From positions 6,956,453 through 7,020,452 of the forward strand of contig NC_135571.1 of NCBI RefSeq assembly GCF_964340395.1: DNA of 64,000 nucleotides. Direction: 5' to 3'. The notes under the pieces are model-generated. The model was not told the DNA's origin. It searched no databases and was given only the letters and a program-made list of their open reading frames with translations. The DNA is from Glandiceps talaboti. Lineage: Eukaryota; Hemichordata; Enteropneusta; Spengelidae. Positions 1 to 12,960 of this stretch are shown in pieces. The stretch's first letter is position 1. The number at the start of each line of letters is the position of its first letter. The position numbers and the translations under genes were made by a program.

Positions 1-2060
1 TATATATGTGTTATTCTCGTTGAGTGAATAGATCCCCGTCTAACAAATGCAACATTCTGGACGTGTAACAAATAGACGGACTGGCATGGCCATTCAACTT
101 GTACATAGTGCAGTTCAGTTGTTTGAACAAAGGCAGTAATTGATTTGCGTATGGTTTTGTTACACCGTATAGCGGAGTAGCAGTCACTTATAGCCCATAC
201 GCTAGACTGGGTAGCCGCACCATCAATCTGTCGTTACAAGACGCTATCTCAGTCGTGGTCGTTCAAACCCTTCGGTATGTTACCTGCGACGGGTTAGAGA
301 TTAGATTCGTACAAATTCTGACCGTAGAACTGTCGTAAGAACTTCAGCTACTGTTCCGGATCACAGGTAAACTTAATTTCTCAAAAAAAGTTTCGTTTTT
401 TTTCTGACTCGATGATGTTAGCGTAATGATTTAAGATATATATAAGTGAGATAGGTATAGCTGTTTACTGTTGTAGGCGTTTGGACAACGCGCTTAGAAA
501 CGGCGTAGTACAGTCGTTGCTATGTTGCCTCGGGCAGCTTTCGGACCCTTTAGCCTTCAAGCCATTACGTCAATAGCTCTCGTCACGGGTCAACATATAC
601 AATACGCATGCTTTTAACGGATTGTATATTAATTTTACATTGCTGTTGGTAGACACAGAGCGACGCGTCTAGTCTGTCAGACGTTATTGTAATGCACCGT
701 AACAGGTAGGCCTGGCAGCTTTTATGTTATTTGCAAATTTGTAGTTGAAAATGAGATATTTTAAACATATGAGACATTCTTATGTGTTCTTTTGGGAACT
801 TGAATTTGGTAGGGTTATAACGTAGGGCAACTAACTGGGCTACCATAACAGTAAGCGTTAGCCGAACGATGTACTTTGTGAAAAAAATGCTTGACTAACA
901 TTCCATTGGGTGTTTTTTATAAGAGAGAAGGCCAAAAACATATCTAGGGCGAAGTGCTTTTGTACATACATGTAAAGTAGGCGTGATTATTATTTGGTAT
1001 GAACGCATGTATCGATATCGGTGCACAAACCGTGTCCCACCCTGAAGTTAGTAACCCTTCGACTTTCACATTATGTGTAAGGTTTCCAAATTCATGAAAA
1101 GTCGCGAGAGTACGTTTGTTTGTAATTTCAAAATTGACTGTCCATGCCATGCAAAAGAAATTAAAATGAACAAGTTTCGGCCTGTATTAGTTATTCAATG
1201 TATGTGTACTTGACTGGGGATTTTGACTTGACCAGCGATCAAGTTGGACGCTCAAGAGAGCACGGATCGATACTGGACATTGAACAATCAATAAAAAGAA
1301 CTGGTCGTTACCGACTTAGCTATTATTAGTTGGTTGTATACTCAGACATTGTTTTATTAAATATTAAATATGGAGTGATTGTTTGGAAATATACTGTCGT
1401 ACCGCGTGTGATGATGGAGTCTGAATGCTACCCGTGCCTTGAATCTTTTCTCACGGGGTATATAGAGAAGACACGGGTAGCTTCTATCTCAGACCACTAA
1501 ATAGCGGTCTGAGCTTTTATATTATGCTAGACTAATGGTGATATTGATACATGGAATTTTCAAATTGTTTCTTGAGTTATGAAAAAAGAATGAAATTGAT
1601 CAAAACTTCTAGTGTATGTTTAGAACTATCCAGAAACCCATTCGTGTAGGATTTTACTCTTGACTTTCCCCTACTGCGCGTGAGAGCAAAATTCTCTAGT
1701 TTAGAAAAGGATTTATCAAGCGCGTTGTTAGTTTGTTAAGCGTTGCTTGTATAATTTATTTCCCAAACCATTAATATTTAATTGTACCTTAATTTCTTTC
1801 GATTCATAAAGGTGCTCTCATATAGTTTTCTATCCTTGCCGACAGCAGATAATTAAGCCATGCCGAGTTTTTTGTGTCTGTGACCATGACTTCCAATCTA
1901 GTATTGACCTTTCATTTCTAGTGCAATAATTCAACCATTGTTTGCGTTCAATGTTGAATCTTTGTTTGATAGTAGCTTAAATCGTATTAACTTCATATTA
2001 AAGATAAATGCCAGCATCTCTAATATATAAAATCATACGACTTTAGTCAATTTACAACCC
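1..2060. other. AT-rich spacer, no gene seen
   Basis: No reading frame longer than about 70 codons and no convincing exon with paired splice sites was found. The sequence is unique-looking and non-repetitive apart from short A/T runs. Distant 5' exons of the gene at 11 kb could lie here but cannot be recognised. Confidence 0.5.
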
Positions 2061-2370
2061 GTTTCATGTGAGTGTTCACTGGCTCTTTTTGATACAATCA
2101 CAAAGAAACTAATAAGAAACTCTATACTCTTCATTTGAGATAGCAAGATAACTTATTGCTACATTGTGTCTAAATTGAATAAATCGGTTGTACATTTTGC
2201 AACTTAGACGCGCCAATCTGTTGATGTCTCCATAGTGGTACATTAGACAAAGTGTAGCAAGAAACTATTCATTCAATTTTGCTATCTTTAGGTTGGAATG
2301 TGCAGTTTCTTATTGCATTCGATTCGGCGTGATTGTACCAAAGAGGGCCAGTGAACACTAAATTGAAACA
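2061..2370. mobile_element. Foldback element family A, complete copy (MITE-like)
   Basis: The left end reads AGTGTTCACTGGCTC at 2071 and the right end reads the inverse, GAGGGCCAGTGAACACT, near 2343-2359. Inside these, further inverted blocks appear (AATAAGAAACT, GAGATAGCAAGAT and their complements), so nearly the whole 300 bp can fold on itself. There is no coding capacity. Related copies lie at about 18.0, 21.5, 44.0 and 53.5 kb. The flank GTTTCATGT is shared by the copies at 2.1 and 53.5 kb, so the true ends may lie about 10 bp outside the visible arms. A non-autonomous terminal-inverted-repeat DNA transposon is the simplest reading. The superfamily is unknown because target-site duplications are not clear. 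Confidence 0.75.
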
Positions 2371-3849
2371 TTTTGTATTAAGGGTTAAAATCGTGTTCAA
2401 AACTGATCACGTATGACGTGTATACTATTTGAAGCTAATATAAATTTGGTGAATTTTGTAAATCGTCGCTATTTTTTTTAGCTTAGTATCTTTATAGCCG
2501 TTAGATGATCTTGACAGTCCTTTTAGTCGAGATCTTAGCTACGTACGACCACGCAAATCATCCCGGTACAGCGAATGAAGTGACTATGCTATCACTGAAA
2601 TTTTCCCTCCAAAATTTAGTTGACGACAATTTGTTCTCAGTAACTTTTACGCTATTAGTTGCGATGAACATAATATTTCGCGCCAACTGTATAGTTTAGG
2701 TGGTAGAATTTATGTTTTTTAGTTATTATTATTTAAAATTAACTTATTTTTTGACTGAATACTATATGGTGATGCTGTATCAAAAATAAACATGAAATGA
2801 GAATCTTGAAATATTTGTTATAATCAGTCACTCCTCCTGACCTTTTCACAAACTTGTCTTCAAAATGGCCGTGATTCCAAAAGCATATAAATATTTGCTA
2901 GTATAGAGTCAGAAATATGCTGTGGTCGTTCGCCTTTTTGTGATAGCCAACCGGTTCCATAAATTATATCATATGCTGAGATTTAACAAGAACACTATTG
3001 ACATGGTTTATTTACTATAGCTGTCTATCGAGTATCGGTGAAAATGTTCTTCTCATAGTTCGTTTCCCAGTGTAAAGGTATTATGCTATCGTTCGCGTGT
3101 CATTGAGGTCACGGTACACTAGTAGATAATGACAAACCCAAATAACAACTCAACAAGCTACCGAATCGCATGAATGAAATTTAGGACTGTTCATCAACGC
3201 GATCACGTACACGATCTTAGGATAGACTGGCGACGCACATAACCAAACTTTTCAAGGCCATGTATAAATATTTTTTTGTAATACGTACATTAAATAAGAT
3301 TTATAATTCCAACTGATAAACCTCGTAATATTTTATCGACACATAAACTGCATAAGGGGATGTGAATTCGGCTATCTCAATGTCTTTGTTGTTGCAACAC
3401 AAAGTGTTCTTCATGCTCCAGTAACGTTAACCATGTTGTCGTCATAACACAGAAATGTTCATGAAAAAAAAAGATTTGCGAGCGAGGACAGAACCTTTTT
3501 CACCTTTACCAAGTATTTCAAGATTTTGAACAAAAGAAATTTAAATTAAAGTTCACTGCCCTCTACGTATGCGTAAACCATCGACAACTTCCCATCAATT
3601 GTTCCAGACTATCGCGTTGTTTACGAAAATATGACGATGTCTTTCCCGCGAAATCTATTGTCAAAATTTCGTTTTTCTCTATAAGTTTTTCGAGTATTTT
3701 AACTTTATTTTAGAGCGAATTTAGAGGAATATCCCTCTTCTAACAAGTTGTTGTGATAATATATTATTTAATCAAAAATTTCAAGTTTAATACATATATT
3801 ATACTCGTAATTCGCGCGAAACTTTATAGCTTTCCACAACCGTGACTAT
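2371..3849. other. AT-rich spacer, no gene seen
   Basis: Only short chance reading frames occur (longest 64 codons at 2505-2699). No repeat family, splice-site pair or RNA gene was recognised. Confidence 0.5.
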
Positions 3850-4890
3850 TTTAACTGACGTAACAAGAAAGTGTGATGAAGACGCTTATAAGTACTTGAT
3901 AAGTATAAGAATAAAAATAGTATGCAAAAATACTAATTCAAAAGACACACAAGTACATGTGAGTGACGTCATTGATAAAATTTTATCGTCTGCTAAACAA
4001 TATGATAAGAAAATGTCTGATTTTAGACTAAAATCGAGTGATTAGAAATTTAGAATTGTTAACATATCTACTGTGTGTTACATAAAGCAGGGAATACTTG
4101 TACTCGGGAAATATTTGCTATAAATTATTTCATGTCAGTTCATGTAGGGCCTATTGCAACCGTTGACTGAGGTCACATGTCCATTGGTCAAGTGTACAAA
4201 TAACAGCTAGGAGTACATACACCACTTCCATGAGTCAGCAGATTCATCATTAAAAATGCCAATCTCGAGGTTTACTGATATTTTTTTTATTTTTTTGTTT
4301 TCACTAATTTGCACTCTCATGTTGTTTCCCTGTACACCTTCCTTCGGTTCAAAGTCATTCGGAAAAGTTTTGGATAATTGTAAATCTTAAAATGGTCTTT
4401 CTTCAAAGGGGCAAAAAAGTGAGTCATCACTTTTGTTTACGTGTGTCGGAAACGGTTTAAAATTGAAAGGGGTCTTTATAGAATTGTTCATTGACACAGT
4501 TGAACCCGTGTAACTTGCTGACTATTTCTTGTTTGGTTTTCTGACTATTTGCACTCATGTCGAGAGACGATAGACATTTAAACAAACGTCCATGTACATA
4601 CTGTAGGCTTTTGTACTTCAACTGTGACAATTAAACACAGTACACGGTATCTGTTAAAGTTGGTGTATTTTTTAAACATAAATTTTACATTTTATCTTGC
4701 CCAGACTAAACATCCATGTCTTAATTTTGAAGAAGTAATACTATCCTGGCCGCAGTTGAAAATTTTAGTCTAAAATCAGACAATTTTCTTATCATATTTT
4801 TATAGCAGACGATAAAATTTGGTCGGTGACGTCACTCACATGCATGTGTGTCAAGTAGGCTGTAAAGAGGTCACGCATAGCCGCGTCATT
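3850..4890. mobile_element. Element or segment with about 95-bp inverted arms
   Basis: The block at about 3945-4040 (GTGAGTGACGTCA, then AAATTTTATCGTCTGCT, then TGATAAGAAAA, then TTTTAGACTAAAAT) recurs in inverse orientation at about 4763-4846 with a few mismatches. The arms face each other across roughly 720 bp of unique sequence with no coding capacity. This is the architecture of a non-autonomous inverted-repeat transposon or of an inverted duplication. The 67-codon frame at 3842-4045 lies on the left arm and is not a gene. No second copy of the complete unit was seen in the window. Confidence 0.55.
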
Positions 4891-5041
4891 GCGTCTTTTT
4901 AGACTTTGTTAGGGTCGTTAATACCAACAAACCTTGGGCACAATGTTTTTACAGAAATCAATCAAACTCCGTGGGTTAGATTTATTTGGACAACGAACTG
5001 GTTTACTGTCAAACGTTATACAGACTCTGAGTGCTCACAAA

Positions 5042-5345
5042 TAGTAGCACTTGGTAGTGTCCATACGTACGTACGTCCTCCATGCTTCTCATGAAGTCCG
5101 TTACACTTTCGTAGTTGCTGAGCCCTCTGAGGTAAGGTCTGAAACCGTCGTTTTAGCTTAAAGTTTTTAAAGTCGACTTTATCGAAGTATACAGACCGTC
5201 AGGTTTTTTTACAATTGGTAGCACTTGGTAGTGTCCATACGTTCTCCGTGTTTCTCATGACGATCGTTACCCTTTCGTACATGTTGCTAAGATCTTCCGA
5301 GGTAAGGTCTGAAATCGGTACTTTTTTGAGAGAAAAGTTTTATTC
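5042..5345. repeat. Diverged tandem duplication, about 172-bp unit
   Basis: TAGCACTTGGTAGTGTCC at 5045 recurs at 5218, followed in both copies by CATACGT, TTCTCATGA, CCTTTCGTA/ACTTTCGTA and GAGGTAAGGTCTGAAA. The two units are head to tail and have diverged by substitutions and small indels, so the duplication is not recent. Confidence 0.75.
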
Positions 5346-7048
5346 AATAATACCGTGCATGGTGGCAGGTTGTATTAGTTATCAATTACATTAGATAGCA
5401 TGACATCAATTTGATAATATGACTATTTTCTGGGGGGGGGGAGACAATCAATGGAATGTGATTTTCCAAATTGTACACTACTACGTTCTGCGCTCTGAGT
5501 TGTGCAGATGATTGAACGTCCTGCACTGTGACCAGACATAGGGCGTAACGAGGAACATGACACATTGACATAACCATAACTACCCGTGATACATTTTACG
5601 TACATTGACGTCTATGATTTAATATATTGCATATGTTTTCCTGTTTTCGCTTATTTCTGACGACATTTCGTCCGCTGTCAAGGTATCTGGATTTAAGGGA
5701 TTACTCGGGCAAGGCTATAGTGATTTGCCGGTAATAAGGTCATGGGAAACACGTTGTGAGTTTTTCACTCACAGTTTGACGTGTAAATAACATGTACAAT
5801 TCATTGTGCGTGGTGAAGCGGTTCAGAGTAAATTTTGCTTCTCTACAACCCTGATGTAAATGAAAATTTCTTGGTGCGTTAAAAAATTACGTCATCGATC
5901 TATTCATTAATATTCGGATTTGTCATATTTCTATGCCACAGATCTAGATCTAACAGTTACTAGTGAAAACTAAGCTGCACTAGCTGCAACCTGAACGTTT
6001 TTTCAAGTTAAAATACTGCTTCGTTAGGTAAAATAACTTATTCGTAATATCATACACCCTAAATGGTATTGAATCATATATGGGTAAACATATTTGTGTA
6101 ATTGTATTTAGTGTAATATCAAACTTGATTTTAGGTCCGCTCCCAAATATCAGCACCCCAATCATAAATCACAGTTTCAACTTATTACAAAACTACTTAT
6201 AGATAAAATAGATCTCTAATTGACATGTAAAATATCTAATTATTGATATTTTAAAAATAATTCAGTCAATGCATTGTTGGTCGTCTGATCGAAAAAATAA
6301 TACTTCGGTTACAGCCAGAACATGTTTTAGTAAATAGTTCTACCACAATTAATTCAAATATTACGCAGAAAAAGAACTGGTCTGTGTGCCTTTAACGGAA
6401 GTCAGAGAGTGGACTTTCTTATCATTAAATTGTGGAAATTGTCACTTCATAATTGACTTGGCAGTTTACGAAATCAAGTCATTTTTTTCGTTGGGTGTAT
6501 GCACAGCAGTTTTAACTTAGCGAAAAATGGCGACCATGTCTAGTTTGGCAAGTGTTATAAAAATGTTAACAACAGCATATTCTTTTACAAAATTACGCCG
6601 AAAGTAACTGCTACTGTGAATTTGAATGACAGAAAAAACTCAATTGAAGTTTGTTTACATCAAAGTAATGTAGATATTTGACTATAGGGGGTTGTCGGGG
6701 TATTAGTGTCACGTACTCAAGTATCTGAGCGATAAATGAATCCTACGAATGGAATCAAGTCAAAGGTCAGAGGTCACTATTCACATACTTTCGAATCGAT
6801 GAATTTTCCACAGCGATGAACAAACATAAATGTGTTCGTGATCCGGGACACGTTACCGCTATGACCCATACGGCGTGCAAGACAAAGTACCGCTATGTCT
6901 GTTTAATAAAGTACGGTGCTCATAGATTTCGATATTCGAGACATAGCTGCCGGGGATGTACCAGGCGTACTAGTCAATAGAGAGAGCAAAGTAGCGTGAG
7001 GTATTTTTGACTGATGGATTCTACGCAGTGTTACTAACCACTCCTAAT
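5346..7048. other. AT-rich spacer, no gene seen
   Basis: It contains a 10-base G run near 5434 and only short overlapping chance frames. No gene, RNA or repeat family was identified. Confidence 0.45.
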
Positions 7049-7078
7049 CACTCACTCACTCGCTCGCTCACTCGCTCA

Positions 7079-7113
<35 letters not shown>

Positions 7114-7150
7114 TCACTCACTCACTCACTCACTCACTCACTCACTCACT
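7049..7150. repeat. (CTCA)n/(CA)n compound microsatellite
   Basis: CTCA and CTCG units, then a CA run, then CTCA units again, ending in a short TCTC tail. It is a simple repeat with no other feature. Confidence 0.95.
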
Positions 7151-7814
7151 GTCTCTCTCTGCTCTGAACTTGCTATGAACTAACTTAATATTCTTAAAAG
7201 TGTGCATAGATATATCGAAATCACACTGATAAAGTAATACCTTCCTACTTTTTCACCCCATGTCTCAAATGTTTAGAGTACAGAGAGGATATTTAAGTAA
7301 ATAATTGGAACCAAGCTTGTTATTTTTTTTTGTGTTGATCAATCAAAATATCACCATGGTGACGTTGTGATTATAATCACGATTTCAAGAGACTAGATTA
7401 AGTGCTTTGACATCTGGTCGTTTCAAAACACAGGTGTACATTTTTATCTCCATGTTCGTTCCTTTTGACGTCATACGTGTGAAGTTGTTCACTGTGTTAC
7501 ACACAAATTGCACTTTGTTGTGTACGTATCGTCCCACAGTACTATAGTCGGTTCCGAGTTCGAGTAGATTTAAGACATAGTCCCACCATTATTAAACTGT
7601 GATACCATACACGCTTCTCGCCGTTACCCAAGTGATGGCTTCCTGAAATATTCTAATTTATTTTGTTCAGTCGAAGAACAAGGATAGTTGTTTACAAGGT
7701 GTATACAATGAATGTCTTTATGTAAAACCTGTGTTTCCCCTCTGTCTCTGCACGTACTCCCCCTCTTTCCCCTTCAGTATTTTTCTCTCGGAACTACGCC
7801 CCCCCCTCTCAACA

Positions 7815-7817
7815 GTC

Positions 7818-7900
<83 letters not shown>

Positions 7901-7923
7901 GACTGACTGACTGACTGACTGAC

Positions 7924-7958
<35 letters not shown>

Positions 7959-8019
7959 ATGTCTGTCTGTATGTCTGTCTGTCGATCTGTCTGTCTGTCT
8001 GTCTGTCTGTCGATCTGTA

Positions 8020-8087
<68 letters not shown>

Positions 8088-8218
8088 GATCTGTCTGTGT
8101 GTGTGTCTGTATGCCTGTCTGTCTCTGCCTGTCTCTCTGTCTCTGTCTCTGTGTCTCTGCCTGTGTCTCTGTCTTTGTCTGTCTCTGTGTCTCTGTCTGT
8201 CTGCCTGTCTCTCTCTCT
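7815..8218. repeat. (TCTG)n microsatellite block, about 400 bp
   Basis: Long TCTG arrays interrupted by a TGAC patch at about 7901-7925 and by variant units with TATG, CGAT and TCTC changes towards the 3' side. The interruptions show an ageing array. Long open frames on both strands here (Cys-Leu-Ser-Val or Asp-Arg-Gln-Thr repeats) are products of the four-base period and are not genes. Confidence 0.97.
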
Positions 8219-8987
8219 CAGTTACCTTCACATTTATTTTCTCATTAAAGACTTTTCTCAAATGAAAAGATATAGATACATGTATTGTCATTATCATAAA
8301 TCACTAAGTATAGCAATCAACAATCACTACGTTTGTCCGATGGTTCCTATTATAAGTTTTATTTATCTGACTTTGTGGATATATCATTGCAAGGCCAAAC
8401 TAGTTATGTAAGTATCACCATTTGCACAGAAATGCCTAGAGTATACTATAAATGCTACAAGTGATCTAACAATTCACAAGGTGTGCGTCTGTCTTAGTGA
8501 ATTCGTTTTTGTTGGACGATAACTTAAACAGATCAACTCCCACCCCACAACTAAAAAAATTGAGTTTTTATCTTACATTGAACTATTGACGCTGTCCATA
8601 ATACTAAACGTATCAAAACCAATCTCTCTAGCTCTGCTGTCGTATATACATGTAATGACCCAGTACAGAAATAGCCAATTTCGTGATGTACATGCAGTTC
8701 ATTTCATCATCAGAAGGGCGATGGATTATAAGTCCTAGCTCCGATGGTAATATATATGTTGCCATGGTATCTTTTCTCAAGTATATACATTGGGATATGT
8801 TATAGCTACTGTCTAATTTGGCCGAGCTTTTCTTTGAGACCAGTAAATTGTTGCTATGGACAACAACGTAATTTAATAAAAAATAGTTATATCACCGAAG
8901 TAAACCTTGTAAACTATTTTGAAAACAAACTCAGCTTTAAAGGGTTTATAGTTGAATGACTTTGAAAGAAGTATCATATGTACATCT
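8219..8987. other. Spacer between two microsatellites
   Basis: Unique AT-rich DNA with no supported gene. The near X-box-like GTTGCCATGGTATC at 8758-8771 is one base off the RFX consensus and is not claimed as a site. Confidence 0.4.
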
Positions 8988-9498
<511 letters not shown>

Positions 9499-10054
9499 GA
9501 GACAGAGAGAGAGGCTGTAGCAGCAGGGCAACAGTCCAAATTGAACATAAATGAATAAAATAAAGGTCTGAAATCCAATAACACTTCACCGTTTGAATAA
9601 CCATTTTCTAAAAAGTATACTTAATAAAAAATGTACATAAGTATTCCAACTTGTAGAAATCGGGGCCTGTCCAATTTTGCCTTACTCGTATCCAAAATAT
9701 ATGTCGGTAACACTTTACAAAACACACAAGGAGCATTATAGAACATTATTTAGTAGAATTACTTTCGTGACCAAGAGTCTATTTATGTTCAAGTAAAAAC
9801 CTGGCACGATGTCAACTTTAACGTTTCTAGGTAGCGTCAATACACTTAATGCTGTTAAGTGGTTAATTCGCTAATCGTATCAAATTAATTCTTACAAATC
9901 GATAAATTCAGTGGAGACAATTATAACCAAGGCAACTACATTTACTTTACACCTCAGCACGGGTACGTTTGCTGATTGTAATGAAAGCATAGTTTATATG
10001 GTGGTGATATTAGACAACTTGGTGAAAATGTAGAGTTTGTGTTTTGGATTCAAA
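9499..10054. other. Spacer, no gene seen
   Basis: No open frame, repeat family or RNA signature was recognised. Confidence 0.45.
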
Positions 10055-10191
10055 ATCATCACCATCATTATCACCACCACCACCACCACCACCACCACCA
10101 CTACCACCACCAACACCGCCAACACCGGTACCACCACCACCACCACCACCACCACCACCACGATCACCATCACCACCACCACCACCATCAT
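10055..10191. repeat. (CAC)n/(ATC)n trinucleotide microsatellite
   Basis: CAC units with CAT and CCG variants. A poly-valine frame on the minus strand (9994-10362) is produced by the repeat and is not a gene. Confidence 0.93.
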
Positions 10192-11103
10192 ATTTTTATT
10201 TATATAATTTGATTTAGTATTTGATTGGTCACGTCTCTTCCATATCTCAGCCCCTCGTTCTTGGCAGAATACTACTACTCCCGCGGACGTCTCTACTACA
10301 GTGCTAAGAAAACTTCGTTTTGACCTTCTCAACGTAGATGGCGCTACGTCGTGTTCACACAACTAGCTGAAAGTTGTACCGCGTACAAATATACAATTTA
10401 TGAGCTTATATGCTACATGCTACTCGCTAGCAAGTCATTGCAAGTGTTCTATAACCTCCTAGGTCATAAATTGTGTTTTCCAGGACTTGGGACACAAAAA
10501 GCGTACAATTCAATGTGATAAATGAATCAATTTTTTGGCTGTAAAACAAAGTTGGCATTGGTCACCTGAGGCTTTTAAAAAAAGATATGAAAACAGAAAA
10601 CAAATTTGCATATTATTCATTTGTATTGCTGATAGCTAGTACAAGTTATTTGGCCTTGTTTTATATTTGTTTGTTTTTTGTTTAGTTGTTGATGTTTTAG
10701 AGTGGTATTTTTTCCGCATTAACTCCACAAATTATGACACAAACATTGCAAAAAGTTAAGTTTAATTCATATTGGGAACAACATTAGAGGAATTCTTTCA
10801 TGAGGTTTGCTTGTACCCAAACATGAGTTGACCGATGCTGCGCATGCTCAGTAAATGACAGAAAACAATTCGTCGCAAAATCACAAAGCATACCAATACT
10901 ATAAACTTGAGATGAAGGAAATTTAACTTATAAGTATTCTAGCAGATATGTAGAATTTTCAGTTTCGATAATTATACGAAGTTGAGTGGAGTGTCACTCC
11001 ACTGTCGCGTTAATACAGAAAGTTTAATTTTCTAGCGATGGGGTTATTTGTATTTAACAGTATTACGTCATTTGTTAACGAGCTTTTCTTTTATCTTTTG
11101 CAG
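10192..11103. other. Region upstream of the 607-residue protein gene, probably intron or promoter
   Basis: Unique sequence ending in a strong 3' splice site (pyrimidine-rich tract followed by TTTTGCAG, AG at 11102-11103). A near-palindrome AGTGGAGTGTCACTCCACT lies at 10983-11001. No 5' exon could be picked out, so at least the 3' part is read as an intron in the 5' untranslated region. Confidence 0.45.
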
Positions 11104-11136
11104 AAAATAACATGACGTAACATATTGCTAAAGACT

Positions 11137-12960
11137 ATGGTGACAGAGATGTGTCCAGTGCAGTCCTGGCCAGGTCAGCGCCAAAAATCCGTTCTCATGC
11201 CAACGATACAAACTACAGACTCGCGCTCGATGAGGGCGCACTTTCATAATTTTCCTGAATCTGCCTTGCACGTCTCTTATCCTCCGTTGAAGACAAAAAG
11301 TGGTGCCAGTTTGTCTAAACCATGTCGACGTAGTCAACCGAATCATTTCAAGAACGGGAAAGGATATTCACCGAACTTAAGTAAAGCGAGATATGTCCAC
11401 AAGATTGCGAAATTTCCTTCCATTTCAAACGGGAACCACTCAACGTCGTCGTCTCCGTTTCCACAAAAATCACGCCCTCACACAAAGGGGAGTTTTCCAA
11501 GCATAGACTCTCCGCTGCCGAGAGCACGAAGTCTTCCCTCTCAGATGTCTATGAGCAATGATTATCTATCTAGACAAAATACGCGATGTTTCACGCGTGA
11601 ACCAACGAAACAATCTTTACGGGCATCAAAATTACAAGCTGCGGACCGAACGCGTCACTCGCTGCAGCGTGAACCTACCCTCCTCGCACCTTCAAAACAT
11701 GGCTTTCACCAGAGGAGTAAATCACCAACTTACAAGGCCTTAATTGATGTTCGGGAATACCTTGAAGCTAACCTTGCGAAGAAAATCAAAGAGTTTATAC
11801 AAAGTAGGGAAGGTATTCGCGCCAGGAATAATTCTGTCATGACTGACATAACTTCCTCGGTGGATGTGAAACGCATGACTCCTGAAGATACCTCTTCAGC
11901 TGTATTGAACGAGTACTTCGAAGCAGACGTCCAAGGAATTGACGGCACTAGTGTTAGTGATATTGAATCAATCCAAGGGGAATTTACAGAATCGAGGGAA
12001 TCAGTCGGTGTTTCCCGAGACTCGACATCAACATTTGTCCCCCAGCAAACTCCACCGACAAGTTTTAATTTCAATTTGGGTTATCTCAGGGAACATTTAA
12101 ACGACTCTCGGTTATTGTCATTGGATATAGACGAAATAGAGAAACGATATCGGCTCAAACACAAATCTGCTTCGTTGAAAGCCAAAAAACCACGTCGTGT
12201 AATAGCACCACCAACGTCGGATCCGTTATTCCTTCCTTTACCATTCAAGAAACCAAAACGTAAGGAGCATAAACAGTATGATGACCAAACGATTGAAGAG
12301 GAAAATGAAAGTAGGGATTCTCTGGAGGAAAGTGACGACGAACTCACTGAAACTATATCCGCGAGAGTGGATGTGTTTAAGTATAAATCTGCGAACGAGG
12401 ATGCAAAAATATCGCCAGTCAGAAATCTTTCGCCAAAACTTCCGAAATCGTTCACCATCGATGATATTGACAAAAAGATGGCAGAAACGTCAGAAACATT
12501 GAAGTTTACTTTCAAGAAAATTTCAGAGGCAGAACAGAAAGGAGTTGTTGCAAAACCAAAGGTTCCTGACCCTGAACCGGAAGTAGAAGAAAAACCACCT
12601 GAAATGACAGAAAAGGAGAAATTCCAGAAGATGAAAGAACGAATGGCGCAGAGAAAACAACACCGTGCATCACGGAAGGAATCGTATTTGCAATATTCGA
12701 TGCAACTAGAACACATAACAAAGATGAATAAAACATTTGAAGCAGACGAAGATAGTGAGGGCGGGAATCTCTTAGCGTCAATGACCTTCAAAAAGCTTGA
12801 TAACATTATGAAATTCAAAACAAGGAAAAAGGGACGATTGGGTATAGAAGTCCCCCTTAGTGATAGCGATGATGAAGAAGAAGGAGAAGAAGAAGACGAC
12901 GACGATGAAGATGATGATGGTACTTTGGCACAAACAGAGGATGGTGAATTATCCGACTGA
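11137..12960 (+). CDS. Uncharacterised disordered protein with acidic C-terminal tail, 607 aa
   Basis: No known domain is recognised. The frame is open from an ATG at 11137 (MVTEMCPVQSW) to TGA at 12958-12960. An in-frame stop sits at 11113, and a strong 3' splice site (AG at 11102-11103) lies just upstream, so this is probably the last exon, carrying all of the coding sequence behind a noncoding 5' exon. The N-terminal 200 residues are basic and rich in Ser, Pro, Arg and Lys. A Lys/Arg cluster (KKPKRKEHK) near residue 375 could be a nuclear signal. Residues about 490-535 are a highly charged, probably helical stretch (EKEKFQKMKERMAQRK). The tail at about 575-594 is a run of Asp and Glu. A possible AATAAA signal is at 13726-13731. 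The function is unknown; chromatin, cytoskeletal or ciliary roles are all possible. The existence of the gene is well supported by frame length, splice site and codon pattern. Confidence 0.85.
   Translation: MVTEMCPVQSWPGQRQKSVLMPTIQTTDSRSMRAHFHNFPESALHVSYPPLKTKSGASLSKPCRRSQPNHFKNGKGYSPNLSKARYVHKIAKFPSISNGNHSTSSSPFPQKSRPHTKGSFPSIDSPLPRARSLPSQMSMSNDYLSRQNTRCFTREPTKQSLRASKLQAADRTRHSLQREPTLLAPSKHGFHQRSKSPTYKALIDVREYLEANLAKKIKEFIQSREGIRARNNSVMTDITSSVDVKRMTPEDTSSAVLNEYFEADVQGIDGTSVSDIESIQGEFTESRESVGVSRDSTSTFVPQQTPPTSFNFNLGYLREHLNDSRLLSLDIDEIEKRYRLKHKSASLKAKKPRRVIAPPTSDPLFLPLPFKKPKRKEHKQYDDQTIEEENESRDSLEESDDELTETISARVDVFKYKSANEDAKISPVRNLSPKLPKSFTIDDIDKKMAETSETLKFTFKKISEAEQKGVVAKPKVPDPEPEVEEKPPEMTEKEKFQKMKERMAQRKQHRASRKESYLQYSMQLEHITKMNKTFEADEDSEGGNLLASMTFKKLDNIMKFKTRKKGRLGIEVPLSDSDDEEEGEEEDDDDEDDDGTLAQTEDGELSD

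Noticed and set aside
3842-4045. 67-codon plus-strand frame
   Set aside because: Lies on the left arm of an inverted repeat; no ATG at its start.
7809-8411. Long open frames of 150-200 codons in the TCTG arrays (here and at 9.0, 22.7, 34.5, 48.4, 53.7 and 55 kb)
   Set aside because: A four-base unit with no stop in any register gives open frames on both strands. They carry no sequence beyond the repeat.
11730-12818. Minus-strand frames of 114 and 245 codons
   Set aside because: They lie opposite the 607-residue protein and have Ser/Phe-rich composition typical of antisense of acidic and basic coding DNA.
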